DNA from: Rhizobium chutanense
GTDB lineage: Bacteria > Pseudomonadota > Alphaproteobacteria > Rhizobiales > Rhizobiaceae
Direction: 5' to 3'
Length of the DNA stretch: 64,000 nt
NCBI RefSeq assembly: GCF_002531935.1
Contig: NZ_NWSV01000011.1
Span: forward strand, 1-64,000
Both the position numbers and the translations under genes were made by a program. Each line of letters starts with the position of its first letter. The first letter of the stretch is position 1. The notes beneath the pieces are model-generated. The model ran no database searches. It was not told where the DNA came from and was given only the letters and a program-made list of their open reading frames with translations. This document shows positions 52,021-61,030 of this stretch, in pieces.

Positions 52021-53265
52021 ATCCTCACCCCCGGGCGGCTCCCAGCCGAAGACGCTGCGGCCGCCGAAATCGGCGGATTGGCGGAATTCGCCGGCGATGA
52101 TTTCCTTGAGGTCGGGGCCGGTGACATAGCGTTCCATCTGCCGGGATTGTTCATCCAGGCGCCTGAGCGCCTGCAGCTCCTCCTCCCGCCCGAGCCTGCC
52201 TTTCTGCACCGCCGATTTCATCACGCCGATCGTCTCGTCATAGACCTTGAGCGGCACCGGGAAAGGATGGCGGTCCTTACCGCCATGGGCGATCGAAAAA
52301 CGTGCCGGATCGGAAAAGCGACAGGGCGCGCCGTGCACGACTTCCGCCACCATCGCCAGCGCCCTCACCGTGCGGGCGCCGACGCCGGGAACGAGCAGCA
52401 GTTCCTGGAAGTCCGCCGGCCCGCGATCGGCGGCGGCGGCCAGATTTCCATGAAGGCGGCGCATATGCACATCGCTCTCGCGCACGTCGTGGTGGGCGGG
52501 CATGATGAGATGCGGCAGCATCGGCTGTGCGGCGGGCTCGGGTGCGGGCTCTTCGGTGCGCAGCAGCGCGGCGGCCTCGCGGACGATCCTGTCGGGACCG
52601 AGCGTTGCCAGCAGGTCGAGCTGACCGCGCCGCGAGCGCTCGGCGCGCCTGTCGGCGAGATTGACGATCTCGCCCTGGCTCCGTCCCTCGATCGCCGCAT
52701 GCGGCGAGTCGACGAAACTCTCGAGTCCTTCCGACAGCCAGTGATAACGCCGGGCCTGCCGCCTGTCGCCGTTCATGCCCTGCTGCACAACCACCCAATG
52801 ACCGTCATCGGCGATGATAAAGCCATGGAGATAAAGGTCGAAGCCGTCCTGGAGGGCGGCGCTGTCGACCTTGGCAATGAGACGGCTCGTCATGGCCAGT
52901 CCCTCCCCGTCGAGGCCGACGCGCTCGCCGATCGAGACGAGTTCCTGCGGGGTCTTGCGCGATTGCGCGCCACGTCCGCCGCAGACATGCAGGCCGAGTT
53001 CGCCGGCACGCGGCTTCAGCCCGCGCTTCAGCGCGCCGAGAACGCTCGTCGTAATGCCGGAGGAATGCCAGTCCATGCCCATCACGGCGCCGAAGGACTG
53101 AAACCAGAAGGGATGCGCGAGCCTGCGCAGGAATTCGTCGCGGCCATAGTGATGGATGATCGCCTCGGTGATCAGCGTGCCGAGCCGCGTCATCCGGTCG
53201 CCGAGCCAATGCGGCACACGTCCCCCGTGAAGCGGGAGATCGGCGCTGCCTACTCGTTGTGACAT
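52018..53265 (-). CDS. DUF763-family protein
   Basis: This protein is 415 residues from the ATG at 53265 (MSQRVGSADLPLHGGRVPHWL), which follows GGAAAAG. DUF763 features are DLPLHGGRVPHWL, the core VCGGRGAQSRKTPQEL, DLYLHGFIIADDGHWVVVQQGMN and a helix-hairpin-helix-like LLLVPGVGARTVRALAMVAE, followed by AHGGKDRHPFPVP. The last feature suggests nucleic acid contact, but no activity is established. It is divergent from the phospholipase D gene, with only 110 bp between the starts. Confidence 0.8.
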   Translation of the reverse strand: MSQRVGSADLPLHGGRVPHWLGDRMTRLGTLITEAIIHHYGRDEFLRRLAHPFWFQSFGAVMGMDWHSSGITTSVLGALKRGLKPRAGELGLHVCGGRGAQSRKTPQELVSIGERVGLDGEGLAMTSRLIAKVDSAALQDGFDLYLHGFIIADDGHWVVVQQGMNGDRRQARRYHWLSEGLESFVDSPHAAIEGRSQGEIVNLADRRAERSRRGQLDLLATLGPDRIVREAAALLRTEEPAPEPAAQPMLPHLIMPAHHDVRESDVHMRRLHGNLAAAADRGPADFQELLLVPGVGARTVRALAMVAEVVHGAPCRFSDPARFSIAHGGKDRHPFPVPLKVYDETIGVMKSAVQKGRLGREEELQALRRLDEQSRQMERYVTGPDLKEIIAGEFRQSADFGGRSVFGWEPPGGED

Positions 53266-53322
53266 TTCTTTTCCTATACCCTCTACGCCCGAACGCTGAT
53301 GCACCGCAGCCTCCTGCCCTCG

Positions 53323-53347
53323 GGAACCGTGTGAAACTTCAAGCGTT
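53323..53347 (+). promoter_or_regulatory. EcfG-type promoter of the phospholipase D/cardiolipin synthase gene
   Basis: GGAAC (53323-53327), 16 bp, CGTT (53344-53347): an exact match to the EcfG consensus GGAAC-N16-CGTT. The expected start near 53355 gives a leader of about 20 bases before the ATG at 53376. Confidence 0.65.
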
Positions 53348-53375
53348 TGCTTTCAGTCAAACGGCCGAGGCAAAC

Positions 53376-54884
53376 ATGAGCGCATTCGAAACCACATCCG
53401 AACAAGCGTACCTGACCCGAACAAAAGCGCAACATCCGGGCAGCGAAAAAGAGGGAAATACGGCATTGCGGCTCCAAGGACGCGCAGAAAAAGCCGCCTT
53501 TCTGATCAACGGCAACCAATATTTTGCTGAAATTTCGCGAACGTTGCGGCAGGCGCGGCGCGCCGTCTGGATCATCGGATGGGATTTCAATCCCGACATC
53601 CTGTTGGAACCGGAAAAATCCGACGAAACATTGGCCGATCTTCTGCATTCCCTGGCCGAGGCAAATCCCGAGCTCGAAATACGCATCCTCATCTGGGCGC
53701 TCGGGCCGATCTATTCGGGAAAATCCCTACAGGTGCTTCGCAAGAAGAATTTTCCCAGGAATGCGCGGATCGACCTGCGCTTCGAACTTCAGAGCGCCCT
53801 TCGCGGCTGTCATCATCAGAAACTCGTCTGCATCGACGATGCGGTCTCCTTCATCGGCGGCATCGACCTGACATCGCGGCGATGGGACACCCGGCGTCAT
53901 CGCGCGACGGAAAAGATGCGCCGCGACCCTGAAGGCGTTTCCTATGATCCGCTGCACGATGTTCAGGCGATGGTTACGGGCGACGCCGCCCGGCTGATCG
54001 GCGATATCGCCAGGCGACGCTGGGAAAACGCCACCGGCGAAAACCATATGCCACTTGCCGAGCGGGCGCCCTTCTCCTGGCCGGACGATCTTGCCGTCTC
54101 GCTGCGGGAAATCCCGGTCCGCTTCGTCCTTACGGAACCCTCGACCACTTCGCGCGCCGGCGTCAGCGACGGCATCACATCGACGCTCGATATCATCGCC
54201 CGGGCGCAGCGCCAGCTCTATATCGAAGCTCAATACCTCGCCTCCTTCCGCGTCGCCGACGCCATTGCCGCACGGCTGCAGGAGGAGGACGGGCCAGAGG
54301 TCGTCGTCATTTGCACGCGTAGCGCTCACGGGCTGATCGAAAAGCTCGTCATGGGCAGCAACCGCGACCGCGTCATCCGCCGCCTCAAACGCGCCGATCG
54401 CGCAAACCGCTTGCGGGTCTACTATCCCGTTGTGCCCGGGCCGCCGGTGCCGGCGGCGGCCAGCGAGGTCGAGGTGCTCATCCATTCCAAGCTGCTGATT
54501 GCCGACGACGAATTGGTCCGCATCGGCTCTTCCAATCTCAACAATCGGTCGGAAGGTCTTGATTCAGAATGCGATCTGCTCCTTGAGGCCGGAAACGGCG
54601 AACAGCGTCGCGCAATTGCGAGCCTGCGCGACCGCCTGCTGGCGGAATATCTCGGAACGGCTCCCGAGACTTTTGCCGCGGTCTGCGCGGAGAGAGGCTC
54701 GATGATCCAGGCGGTCGACGCGCTGAACGACGGGCCTCGCGGCCTTCGGGATTTCAGGGTCGAACCGTCCGGCAGCATCTCGCCGATTACAGGCACGGCG
54801 ATCTTCGACCCGGCCCGGCCTTTCATGCCCTTACACCGACTGGGCCTCCGCGCGCTCGTCCGCCTCTTCGTCCGCCCCGCCTGA
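53376..54884 (+). CDS. Phospholipase D-family protein, cardiolipin synthase-like
   Basis: This protein is 502 residues from the ATG at 53376 (MSAFETTSEQ), which agrees with the predicted promoter. There are two HKD catalytic motifs: HQKLVCIDD from His147 and HSKLLIADD from about His370, each followed by the usual GGIDLTSRRWD or GSSNLNNRSEG. There is no N-terminal membrane anchor, as in ClsB/YbhO-type enzymes, which make cardiolipin; a phospholipase activity is the alternative. Its 3' end overlaps the convergent YbhN-like gene by 54 bp. The E. coli genes ybhP-ybhO-ybhN encode the same three families. Confidence 0.82.
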   Translation: MSAFETTSEQAYLTRTKAQHPGSEKEGNTALRLQGRAEKAAFLINGNQYFAEISRTLRQARRAVWIIGWDFNPDILLEPEKSDETLADLLHSLAEANPELEIRILIWALGPIYSGKSLQVLRKKNFPRNARIDLRFELQSALRGCHHQKLVCIDDAVSFIGGIDLTSRRWDTRRHRATEKMRRDPEGVSYDPLHDVQAMVTGDAARLIGDIARRRWENATGENHMPLAERAPFSWPDDLAVSLREIPVRFVLTEPSTTSRAGVSDGITSTLDIIARAQRQLYIEAQYLASFRVADAIAARLQEEDGPEVVVICTRSAHGLIEKLVMGSNRDRVIRRLKRADRANRLRVYYPVVPGPPVPAAASEVEVLIHSKLLIADDELVRIGSSNLNNRSEGLDSECDLLLEAGNGEQRRAIASLRDRLLAEYLGTAPETFAAVCAERGSMIQAVDALNDGPRGLRDFRVEPSGSISPITGTAIFDPARPFMPLHRLGLRALVRLFVRPA

Positions 54885-55790
54885 CCGCCGGAACACCACC
54901 TCGGTGATGAGAAGAAGCGTTGTGCCGAGCGCCAGCGGAATGAAGAAATAGGTGCAACGGAACGCAATCAGCGCGCCGATCGAGGCCTCTTGCGGCACGG
55001 CATAGGAGACCGTCGCTTCCAGCACACCGAGACCGCCCGGCACGTGGGTTGCAAGGATCGCCGAATTGGCGAGAACATAAGCCGTCACCGAGCGGAAAAA
55101 GGCGACGTCGCCAAAGACCGAGAGCATTTGGTGCAGGCAGGCGGAAACGAACATGAAATTGATTGTCCCGATCCCGATCTGCGCGACGGCGATCGAAAAT
55201 CGCGGCAGCTGGAACGACCAGCGCCACAGGCGCAGCCTGCCGCGGATAAAAAACGCCAGGCCGGCATAGGTGGCCGGAACGATCAGCGCCATCGCGCCCA
55301 AGAGGCGAGCACTCACCGCGTCGAGGCGCAGCAGACGCGCTGCATCCTCGGGATTGACGATCAGGGCAAGGCTGCCGAGGGTGATGAGCCCAAGCCCCAC
55401 CGTGACACCGCAAAACAGGATGATCTTCGCCACGTCCTCCGTCGTCAGGCCCCAGCGGGAATAATATCGATAGCGAAAGGCGCCGCTGCTCAGCCCGGCA
55501 AAGCCGATATTGTGGCCGAGCGAAAGGCTGATGAACGAGGCCAGCGCGATCTTCCGATAAGGCAGGGACTTGCCGAGTGAACGGATCGCCAGGAGATCGA
55601 AGCAGCTGAGGCAGAGATAGGATGCCGCAGCAAAGAAAAGCGCCATGCAGAAATTCGAAAAAGGGATACTCCCAACCGACTTGACGATCTGCTCCAGGCT
55701 GTACTGCTGAAATATGCGGTAGAGAAGAAAGATCGCAAGGCAAAGGGCGGCTAGGAGCAGTCCATTCCAGATTATGCTTTTCAAGCTCAT
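54831..55790 (-). CDS. YbhN-like integral membrane protein (LPG synthase membrane domain family)
   Basis: This 319-residue protein has about eight membrane helices, beginning SIIWNGLLLAALCLAIFLLYRIF. Conserved parts include FISLSLGHNIGFAGLSSGAFRYRYYS and ATHVPGGLGVLEATVSYAVP, as in the membrane domain of lysyl-phosphatidylglycerol synthases and in YbhN. The aminoacyltransferase domain is absent, so it is a lone flippase-like or regulatory membrane part. Expression is probably from the stress-type promoter at 55898-55874. The 3' end overlaps the phospholipase D gene tail to tail. Confidence 0.8.
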   Translation of the reverse strand: MSLKSIIWNGLLLAALCLAIFLLYRIFQQYSLEQIVKSVGSIPFSNFCMALFFAAASYLCLSCFDLLAIRSLGKSLPYRKIALASFISLSLGHNIGFAGLSSGAFRYRYYSRWGLTTEDVAKIILFCGVTVGLGLITLGSLALIVNPEDAARLLRLDAVSARLLGAMALIVPATYAGLAFFIRGRLRLWRWSFQLPRFSIAVAQIGIGTINFMFVSACLHQMLSVFGDVAFFRSVTAYVLANSAILATHVPGGLGVLEATVSYAVPQEASIGALIAFRCTYFFIPLALGTTLLLITEVVFRRSGGADEEADERAEAQSV

Positions 55791-55871
55791 CGATCATTCC
55801 ATTTCGGGGTGCGAGCGCCCAACGCATCGTGCTTTCCGCAAGAAGGCACGGTGCGCCAGGCTCGATTATCC

Positions 55872-55898
55872 GGAACGATCAAACGAGTTCTGTGTTCC
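55872..55898. promoter_or_regulatory. Overlapping face-to-face EcfG-type promoters for the YbhN-like and EEP genes
   Basis: Minus strand: GGAAC (55898-55894), 16 bp, CGTT (55877-55874), an exact consensus match pointing to the YbhN-like gene (ATG at 55790). Plus strand: GGAAC (55872-55876), 16 bp, TGTT (55893-55896), one mismatch in the -10 element, pointing to the EEP gene (ATG at 55972). The two share nearly all their bases, so one element may fire in both directions. Confidence 0.6.
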
Positions 55899-55971
55899 CC
55901 CGCAGGAGCACTTCGCTGTTCTCCCCGGGAAACGCGTTCTGAGTTGGGACGAACGAGCTTTCAGCAGATCT

Positions 55972-56700
55972 ATGCCGGATAAATCGATCAAACTCCTGAC
56001 CTATAATGTGCACAGCTGCATCGGCAGCGACCGGAAGCTCGATCCCGGTCGCATCGCTTCCGTCATTGCCGAAGCGGAGGCAGACATCGTGGCACTTCAG
56101 GAGGTCGACGTCTCAAGGCGCAGGACCGGCGGCGTCGACCAAGCGCATGCGATCGCCTCGCTTCTGAAGATGCAGGCACATTTCCACCCGGCATTGTCTA
56201 TCGCCGAAGAGCAGTATGGCGATGCGATCATCACCGCGCTGCCGACAGGCGCGGTGAAGGCCGGCCCGCTCCCGTCCATCGGCGAACAGCGCGGCGCGCT
56301 TTCCGTCGAAATCCTGGTCGACGACCGGAAGCTGCTCGTCGTCAACACCCATCTCGGCCTTCGCGGGCGCGAGCGTATCCGGCAGATGACGACCCTGTTG
56401 AACGCGGGTTGGCTGCGCGGGAGCGCGGACGAATCCCTTCCCGCGATCCTCTGCGGCGACTTGAATGCCATTCCGTCATCGGCAACGTACAGGCTGGCTG
56501 CGCGGTCGTTGAAGGACGCCCAGCTCGCAGGCAGCACCGCGCCGAGAGCGACCTTTCCCGCGCGTTACCCGCTGATGCGCCTCGACCATATCTTCGTAAC
56601 CGACGATCTCGTCGTGAAAAGATCGGCGGTCCTGGAAAACCGGCTGACGAGAGTGGCATCCGATCACCTCCCTCTGCTCGCGGAAATCGGCTTCGCCTGA
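55972..56700 (+). CDS. Endonuclease/exonuclease/phosphatase (EEP) family protein
   Basis: This protein is 242 residues from the ATG at 55972 (MPDKSIKLLTYNVHSC); the long upstream extension is not typical and would cross the promoter. EEP-fold catalytic residues are visible: Asn in TYNVHS, Glu in ALQEVD, His in NTHLGLRG, Asp and Asn in CGDLNAIP, Asp and His in LDHIFVT and SDHLPLLAEI. There is no signal peptide, so it acts in the cytoplasm unless the start is wrong. It resembles E. coli YbhP. A phosphodiesterase acting on lipid head groups or nucleic acid is possible. Confidence 0.82.
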   Translation: MPDKSIKLLTYNVHSCIGSDRKLDPGRIASVIAEAEADIVALQEVDVSRRRTGGVDQAHAIASLLKMQAHFHPALSIAEEQYGDAIITALPTGAVKAGPLPSIGEQRGALSVEILVDDRKLLVVNTHLGLRGRERIRQMTTLLNAGWLRGSADESLPAILCGDLNAIPSSATYRLAARSLKDAQLAGSTAPRATFPARYPLMRLDHIFVTDDLVVKRSAVLENRLTRVASDHLPLLAEIGFA

Positions 56701-56904
56701 GCGCCGGTGTCGTGCCGGCTCCGGGATCCGCCCGAAAAACGACATTCACCAGCACTCACAACGACATTGAAACGAATATTTCACAAATTTCATGGTATGG
56801 AATATTCATTCCGCCATGACGACATGCGTCCGGGCGGGAAGTGCAGTCGGTTCGAGCGGATCAGAGCGAAATCGATTGTTCTCCTGGAGGAAGAGGAGGG
56901 GTTG

Positions 56905-59409
56905 ATGTTGGGCAGGCTGTTGTCACGTGTGCGCATCCAGACGCAGGTGATGGTATTCATCGTTCCGTTCATCTTGAGCATCATGGCCGTGGGCGCGATG
57001 GGCCTTTATGCTTCGAGCCTGCTTCAGGGGCGGATGGATATTTCCAACTCCGTCCTGCAGTCCTTAAGCGGCTTTCGCAATCTATCCGCCGCAATGGCCG
57101 AATTCCTGGCCAACGCCACGCAGGAAAACCGGGACCTTGTCACCGCAAAGCTTGCCGATCAGCGCAGCCTTCTGAGATCCGGCCTCGACCGGCTTGCCGC
57201 GGATCGCAGCGGCAAGCAGGAACTGGAACAGACGCTCTCTTCCATCGACGGAATTTCCGCACGCATGGACTCGCTGTGGCAGCTTCAGGAGAGCCGTACC
57301 GCCCTCCTCGCCGACCTCCAGAAGGCGCTGAGCGTCGTTGTCTCCTCTCAGACCGATATTGTCGAAGGCTCCAAGGTTCTCCAGCGGGCTGCTGACATGA
57401 AAGAAGATGAAGCGCGCAATACGCTGGGCGATGCCCAGCGCATATCGGACTTCGTCTCTTTCGCCCAATCATTGAACGACAAGGCTCAAGCCGCAGGCCC
57501 GATCGGCGGTCCTGATATGGAGGAGCTTGGCCGGCAGCAGCGGGTTGTCGGAATGGGGCTTGGCGGCGAGGCGCCGGAGGCCAAAAAGGCGATCGATGAT
57601 GCCATTGCTGCCTTGAGGCCGCTGATCGAAGCCACCGGCCAGGCCGAGGAGCGCGCAGCCGGCATCAAGGATGCAACGGGTCAGATCGTCGTCAGGCTGC
57701 CCGAATTGCAGACGGTCGCCGCACGGAGGCTGAAGGCGGTAACGGATAACGCGGCCGAGACCGCCAAATCGGTCGAGCGCGCCAAGACCAGCCAGAGAGA
57801 CGGCCAGAAACTGACGACCTCGGCATACGTGATCCAGATCGTCATGGCGAAACTGACGCTCGCCCCGACCGATGCCAATCTCCAGCGGCTTTCTCAGGAA
57901 ATCACGGCTGTCAGGAAAGGGTTGGACATGCTGATTTCCAACGCCGGCGGCGTTGCGCAATTCGACAACCTCAAGCCGAAGCTCCTGCCGGCGCTGGACA
58001 AGATGCAGAAGGCCGCCGCCGACCTCGTCCGCGTCAGCGCGCAGCGCCAGGACGAATTCCGCGCCGCAGCCGCCGATGTGGACGGCATGTGGTCGCAGCT
58101 GACGGCCTTCGCCGAAATGCAGCGGCAGAACGCGGCCGAAGAGCGCACCGACGCCAATTCCATGTCTCTCGGCACGACGATCCTCGGCGTGGTGATCGCA
58201 GTCCTCGCCGGCATCGGGCTGACCGTCACGCTCAAGGGCCCGATCAACCAGATCACCTCGGCCATGCGGCGGCTCGCCGACGGCAAGCTCGAAACCTCGA
58301 TCGTCGGTGATAACAGGGCCGATGAAATCGGCGACATGGCCCGTGCGCTCGGGGTCTTCAAGAACAATGCCATCGCCAAGGTCGAGATCGAGGAACGCAG
58401 CGAGATCGAACGGACAAGGGCCGAAGAGGAGAGGCACCGCAACGACGAAGAAAAACGCGCGGTCGAGCAGCAGATCGACTTTGCGGTCACGGCACTGGCC
58501 GAAGGTCTCGGGCGCCTGGCGCGGGGCGATATTTCGCAGACCATCGCAACGCCCTTCTTCGGGCGGCTGGAGCAGCTTCGCAACGATTTCAATTCGTCGC
58601 TGCTTCGCCTGCAGGAAACGATCGACCAGATCCGCACCAATACCCGTATGATCGAAGGAAATGCCGGCCAGATGGATCTGGCCGCAGGCAACCTGGCAAA
58701 ACGCACCGAACAGCAGGCCGTCGCACTGGAAGAGATCGCCGCGGCCATCGAGGAAATCACCACCACGGTTCGTTCGTCCGCGCTCTGCGCCGACGATGCC
58801 CGCCAGATCATCAATGACACCAAAGAGACGGCCGATTCCTCATCCGAGGTAGTTGCCAGCGCTATCGACGCGATGGGCAAGATCGAAACGGCTTCCGAAG
58901 AGATCGTGCAGATCATCGGCGTCATCGACGAGATCGCATTCCAGACGAACCTGCTCGCGCTCAACGCCGGCATCGAAGCGGCCCGCGCCGGCGAGGCTGG
59001 AAAAGGTTTTGCGGTCGTGGCTCAGGAAGTCCGCGATCTCGCCCAGCGCTCCGCCGAAGCCGGCCAGCGGATCAAGCAGCTGATCGGGCGCTCGCGGGCC
59101 GAGATTACCAATGGCGCGCGTGTCGTGCGCGAAACGAGTGAAGTCCTCGGAAACATTTCCGCAAAAGTGGTCACCGCCTCCGAGCAGATGGACGTCATTG
59201 CCCGCTCGAGCAGGGAGCAGTACAACGCCCTGCACGAAGTCAATTCCTCGGTGAACCGGATGGACCAGATGACGCAGCAGAACGCTGCCATGGTCGAGGA
59301 AACCAGTGCGGCGACGAAGGAACTTGCCGACGAGACGAGGACGCTCCTGCAGCTCATCGACCAGTTTCAACTGGATGAAACGCACAAACAACGCGTAGCC
59401 GCGGCATAG
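56905..59409 (+). CDS. Methyl-accepting chemotaxis protein
   Basis: This protein is 834 residues from the ATG at 56905 behind GAGGAGGG. The first membrane helix is at about 18-40 (VMVFIVPFILSIMAVGAMGLY). A large periplasmic helical sensor of about 380 residues follows, then a second helix near 419-440 (TILGVVIAVLAGIGLTVTL), a HAMP domain (INQITSAMRRLADGKLE), and the signalling domain. The conserved hairpin tip is IDEIAFQTNLLALNAGIEAA, then KGFAVVAQEVRDLAQRSAEA. The C-terminus ends RVAAA, without the pentapeptide used by CheR tethering. The ligand is unknown. Confidence 0.92.
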   Translation: MLGRLLSRVRIQTQVMVFIVPFILSIMAVGAMGLYASSLLQGRMDISNSVLQSLSGFRNLSAAMAEFLANATQENRDLVTAKLADQRSLLRSGLDRLAADRSGKQELEQTLSSIDGISARMDSLWQLQESRTALLADLQKALSVVVSSQTDIVEGSKVLQRAADMKEDEARNTLGDAQRISDFVSFAQSLNDKAQAAGPIGGPDMEELGRQQRVVGMGLGGEAPEAKKAIDDAIAALRPLIEATGQAEERAAGIKDATGQIVVRLPELQTVAARRLKAVTDNAAETAKSVERAKTSQRDGQKLTTSAYVIQIVMAKLTLAPTDANLQRLSQEITAVRKGLDMLISNAGGVAQFDNLKPKLLPALDKMQKAAADLVRVSAQRQDEFRAAAADVDGMWSQLTAFAEMQRQNAAEERTDANSMSLGTTILGVVIAVLAGIGLTVTLKGPINQITSAMRRLADGKLETSIVGDNRADEIGDMARALGVFKNNAIAKVEIEERSEIERTRAEEERHRNDEEKRAVEQQIDFAVTALAEGLGRLARGDISQTIATPFFGRLEQLRNDFNSSLLRLQETIDQIRTNTRMIEGNAGQMDLAAGNLAKRTEQQAVALEEIAAAIEEITTTVRSSALCADDARQIINDTKETADSSSEVVASAIDAMGKIETASEEIVQIIGVIDEIAFQTNLLALNAGIEAARAGEAGKGFAVVAQEVRDLAQRSAEAGQRIKQLIGRSRAEITNGARVVRETSEVLGNISAKVVTASEQMDVIARSSREQYNALHEVNSSVNRMDQMTQQNAAMVEETSAATKELADETRTLLQLIDQFQLDETHKQRVAAA

Positions 59410-59420
59410 CGCGATGCGCG

Positions 59421-59672
59421 TCAGTGACGGCTGTAGAGCGGCGGCATCACCTCTTCGTCGGCGAACTCCGGATAGAGACGCCTGCGCATGCGGTCGAGCG
59501 CCTCCGCTTCCCTGCGGTTTCGTTCCAAGAGAACGGCGGTGACGTCCTTGTAGGGCGTGCCGTCCGACAAGGCGACGCGGACCGTAGCGCCCTGCGAGAG
59601 AAAGTCGCAGAACGACCGTACCGAGCGCAGACGCGTGGTAATCTCGATGTAGCGGTCGTCATGTCCAGCCAT
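59421..59672 (-). CDS. Small protein of unknown function
   Basis: This 83-residue protein starts MAGHDDRYIEITTRLRSVRS and is charged throughout, with VRVALSDGTPYKDVTAVLLERN in the middle, which could be a small beta sheet, and a C-terminal helix RREAEALDRMRRRL. GGGAGACG precedes the ATG. It is 30 bp from the next minus-strand gene and convergent with the chemoreceptor. No family recognised. Confidence 0.6.
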   Translation of the reverse strand: MAGHDDRYIEITTRLRSVRSFCDFLSQGATVRVALSDGTPYKDVTAVLLERNRREAEALDRMRRRLYPEFADEEVMPPLYSRH

Positions 59673-59702
59673 GTTCGTCTCCCTTTTGAAAATAAGATCT
59701 CA

Positions 59703-60230
59703 CTAATATTTCGGCAAGAAGATGGCGCCCGTTTCAATTCGCTTCGAGACCTGACCGACCAAGGGCATCGCCGTCGTTGCTACGGTCCCCAGAGGTAGCC
59801 GCCTGATACCCCTCGTGACGACGAATGCCGCCGCCATTGCGCCGGCCAGCTTGAGCCAGGGCTGCGTGCCGAGCTGTGCTTGCGCGCTTGCATCGGCCCA
59901 CCGCAGGTTCTGCGCAACCACGGTCGCCGCCTGACGCCGGATCACATGAAGGCGAGCACGGAGGTTTTCGAGTTCTTCCCTCAGGTCTCGCAGACGGCTT
60001 TCCAACGCATGATGATCGGAGGCCGGGAGGGCGGTATCGACGAGACCTTCAACCGGAACACGGCCACCGAGCGTCGCAACATATGCCCGATATTCGGCCT
60101 GGCTCGCAAAACCCTCACGCCTGATCAGATCGGGATTGGCGTTCGCCTCTTCGAAGGCAGCCGGTGCGGTGCCGGCACTGTCGCGCATACCCTCGTTTAT
60201 ACCGATATCGCCGAGTTCGTCCTTGAACAT
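59703..60230 (-). CDS. Coiled-coil protein with C-terminal hydrophobic segment, function unknown
   Basis: This protein is 175 residues from the ATG at 60230 (MFKDELGDIGINEGMRDS), which has GGAGATGC upstream. A charged coiled coil lies around residues 85-112 (LESRLRDLREELENLRARLH). An Ala-rich weakly hydrophobic segment follows (WLKLAGAMAAAFVVTRGI), then VSKRIETGAIFLPKY. The plan of coiled coil plus short membrane tail is like YqjD/ElaB-type or phage-shock-like small membrane proteins, but no homology can be claimed. Confidence 0.6.
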   Translation of the reverse strand: MFKDELGDIGINEGMRDSAGTAPAAFEEANANPDLIRREGFASQAEYRAYVATLGGRVPVEGLVDTALPASDHHALESRLRDLREELENLRARLHVIRRQAATVVAQNLRWADASAQAQLGTQPWLKLAGAMAAAFVVTRGIRRLPLGTVATTAMPLVGQVSKRIETGAIFLPKY

Positions 60231-60374
60231 GATGCATCTCCAGCTATTTCCTGGCGATAGAACGCTCGAGGGCTCAAAAGGATGCATTCGGCCGCCGACG
60301 CCAACTGGGCCAGCGTCACCGTTGCGCCGATTATCATCTTCGGCCAGCACGACTTCGAGATGGGCAGGTCGCCG

Positions 60375-60404
60375 CCGCGTCGCGGTTTCCCTGGAACTGC
60401 TCTA
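60375..60404. repeat. Remnant of a RIME-like repeat at a gene 3' end
   Basis: On the minus strand TAGAGCAGTTCCAGGGAAAC follows the last coding triplet of the 60402-60662 gene; the TAG is its stop codon. It resembles the half element TAGAGCAATTCCAGGAAAAG seen in the 35345-35412 repeat. The other arm is lost or very degenerate. Confidence 0.4.
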
Positions 60405-60662
60405 ATCGTAGAGCTCGCCGTGACCGATCTGCTCCTGCCTGGCAGTGTCGCTGCTCACATTATCTTCGGCCGGATCGGGATCTTTCTTGTTGGCATCACT
60501 CAGAAACTGCGCAGCCTTAAGGATCGCGGCGGTTATCTCTTCGGTTGCCCATCCGGCTTCATTGGCGGCTGCAATCAACCCTTCCAGAGCGTCGCGCGCG
60601 GCAATGGTCGCCTCTTCGAAGCGCGGCACGACAGCTTCGGTTTTCGGTGGTGGAAAGGTCAT
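60402..60662 (-). CDS. Small protein of unknown function
   Basis: This protein is 86 residues from the ATG at 60662 (MTFPPPKTEAVVPRFEEA); an ATG two codons earlier is too close to the GGAGGGA. It is a helical, acidic protein: AARDALEGLIAAANEAGWATEEITAAILKAAQFLSD, then a disordered tail rich in Asp and Glu. EAGW and the helical spacing are common in small rhizobial proteins, but no family is assigned. Confidence 0.55.
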   Translation of the reverse strand: MTFPPPKTEAVVPRFEEATIAARDALEGLIAAANEAGWATEEITAAILKAAQFLSDANKKDPDPAEDNVSSDTARQEQIGHGELYD

Positions 60663-60793
60663 CGGCATTCCCTCCGTGGCTCTGGCTGTTGGAGATGAAC
60701 GCAGGCCGCGGGAAATGGATGCACGATCACGCCGATTTAATGAACGGATGCCTGTCCACGCAAAGCAGACAAGAGCCGGCACCGATTCCCGCC

Positions 60794-61030
60794 TCAGATG
60801 ACGGTCTGCAACAGAAACGGCGAACGCTCCAGCGGACGCTGGGCAAGAATCCTCAGCATTGCAGGGCCCTGTATCCCGGTCGTCGTTGTCGAGCGGCCGT
60901 CGTGATAGACCACCGTCATCACTCGGCTCAGGCTATCGTACCTGATCTCGGCGATCGTGCGCGTGTGAACCGGAAAGATGAATTCGTGGGGCTGAGATTT
61001 TCGCCCGGAGGTCTTCGAGGTCATCGTCAT
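60794..61030 (-). CDS. KTSC-domain-like small protein
   Basis: This protein is up to 78 residues, starting at 61030 or, with better spacing from GAGG, at the second ATG at 61024. The core TIAEIRYDSLSRVMTVVYHDGRS, then RSPFLLQTVI, has the strand pattern of the KTSC domain (a short domain of about 60 residues linked in other proteins with lysyl-tRNA synthetase, and named after a Lys-Thr-Ser-Cys motif), though the naming residues are not kept here. Possibly nucleic-acid associated. Part of the row of small minus-strand genes. Confidence 0.6.
   Translation of the reverse strand: MTMTSKTSGRKSQPHEFIFPVHTRTIAEIRYDSLSRVMTVVYHDGRSTTTTGIQGPAMLRILAQRPLERSPFLLQTVI

Noticed and set aside
52078-53262. 394-codon plus-strand frame opposite the DUF763 gene
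   Set aside because: Antisense shadow of a conserved family gene.
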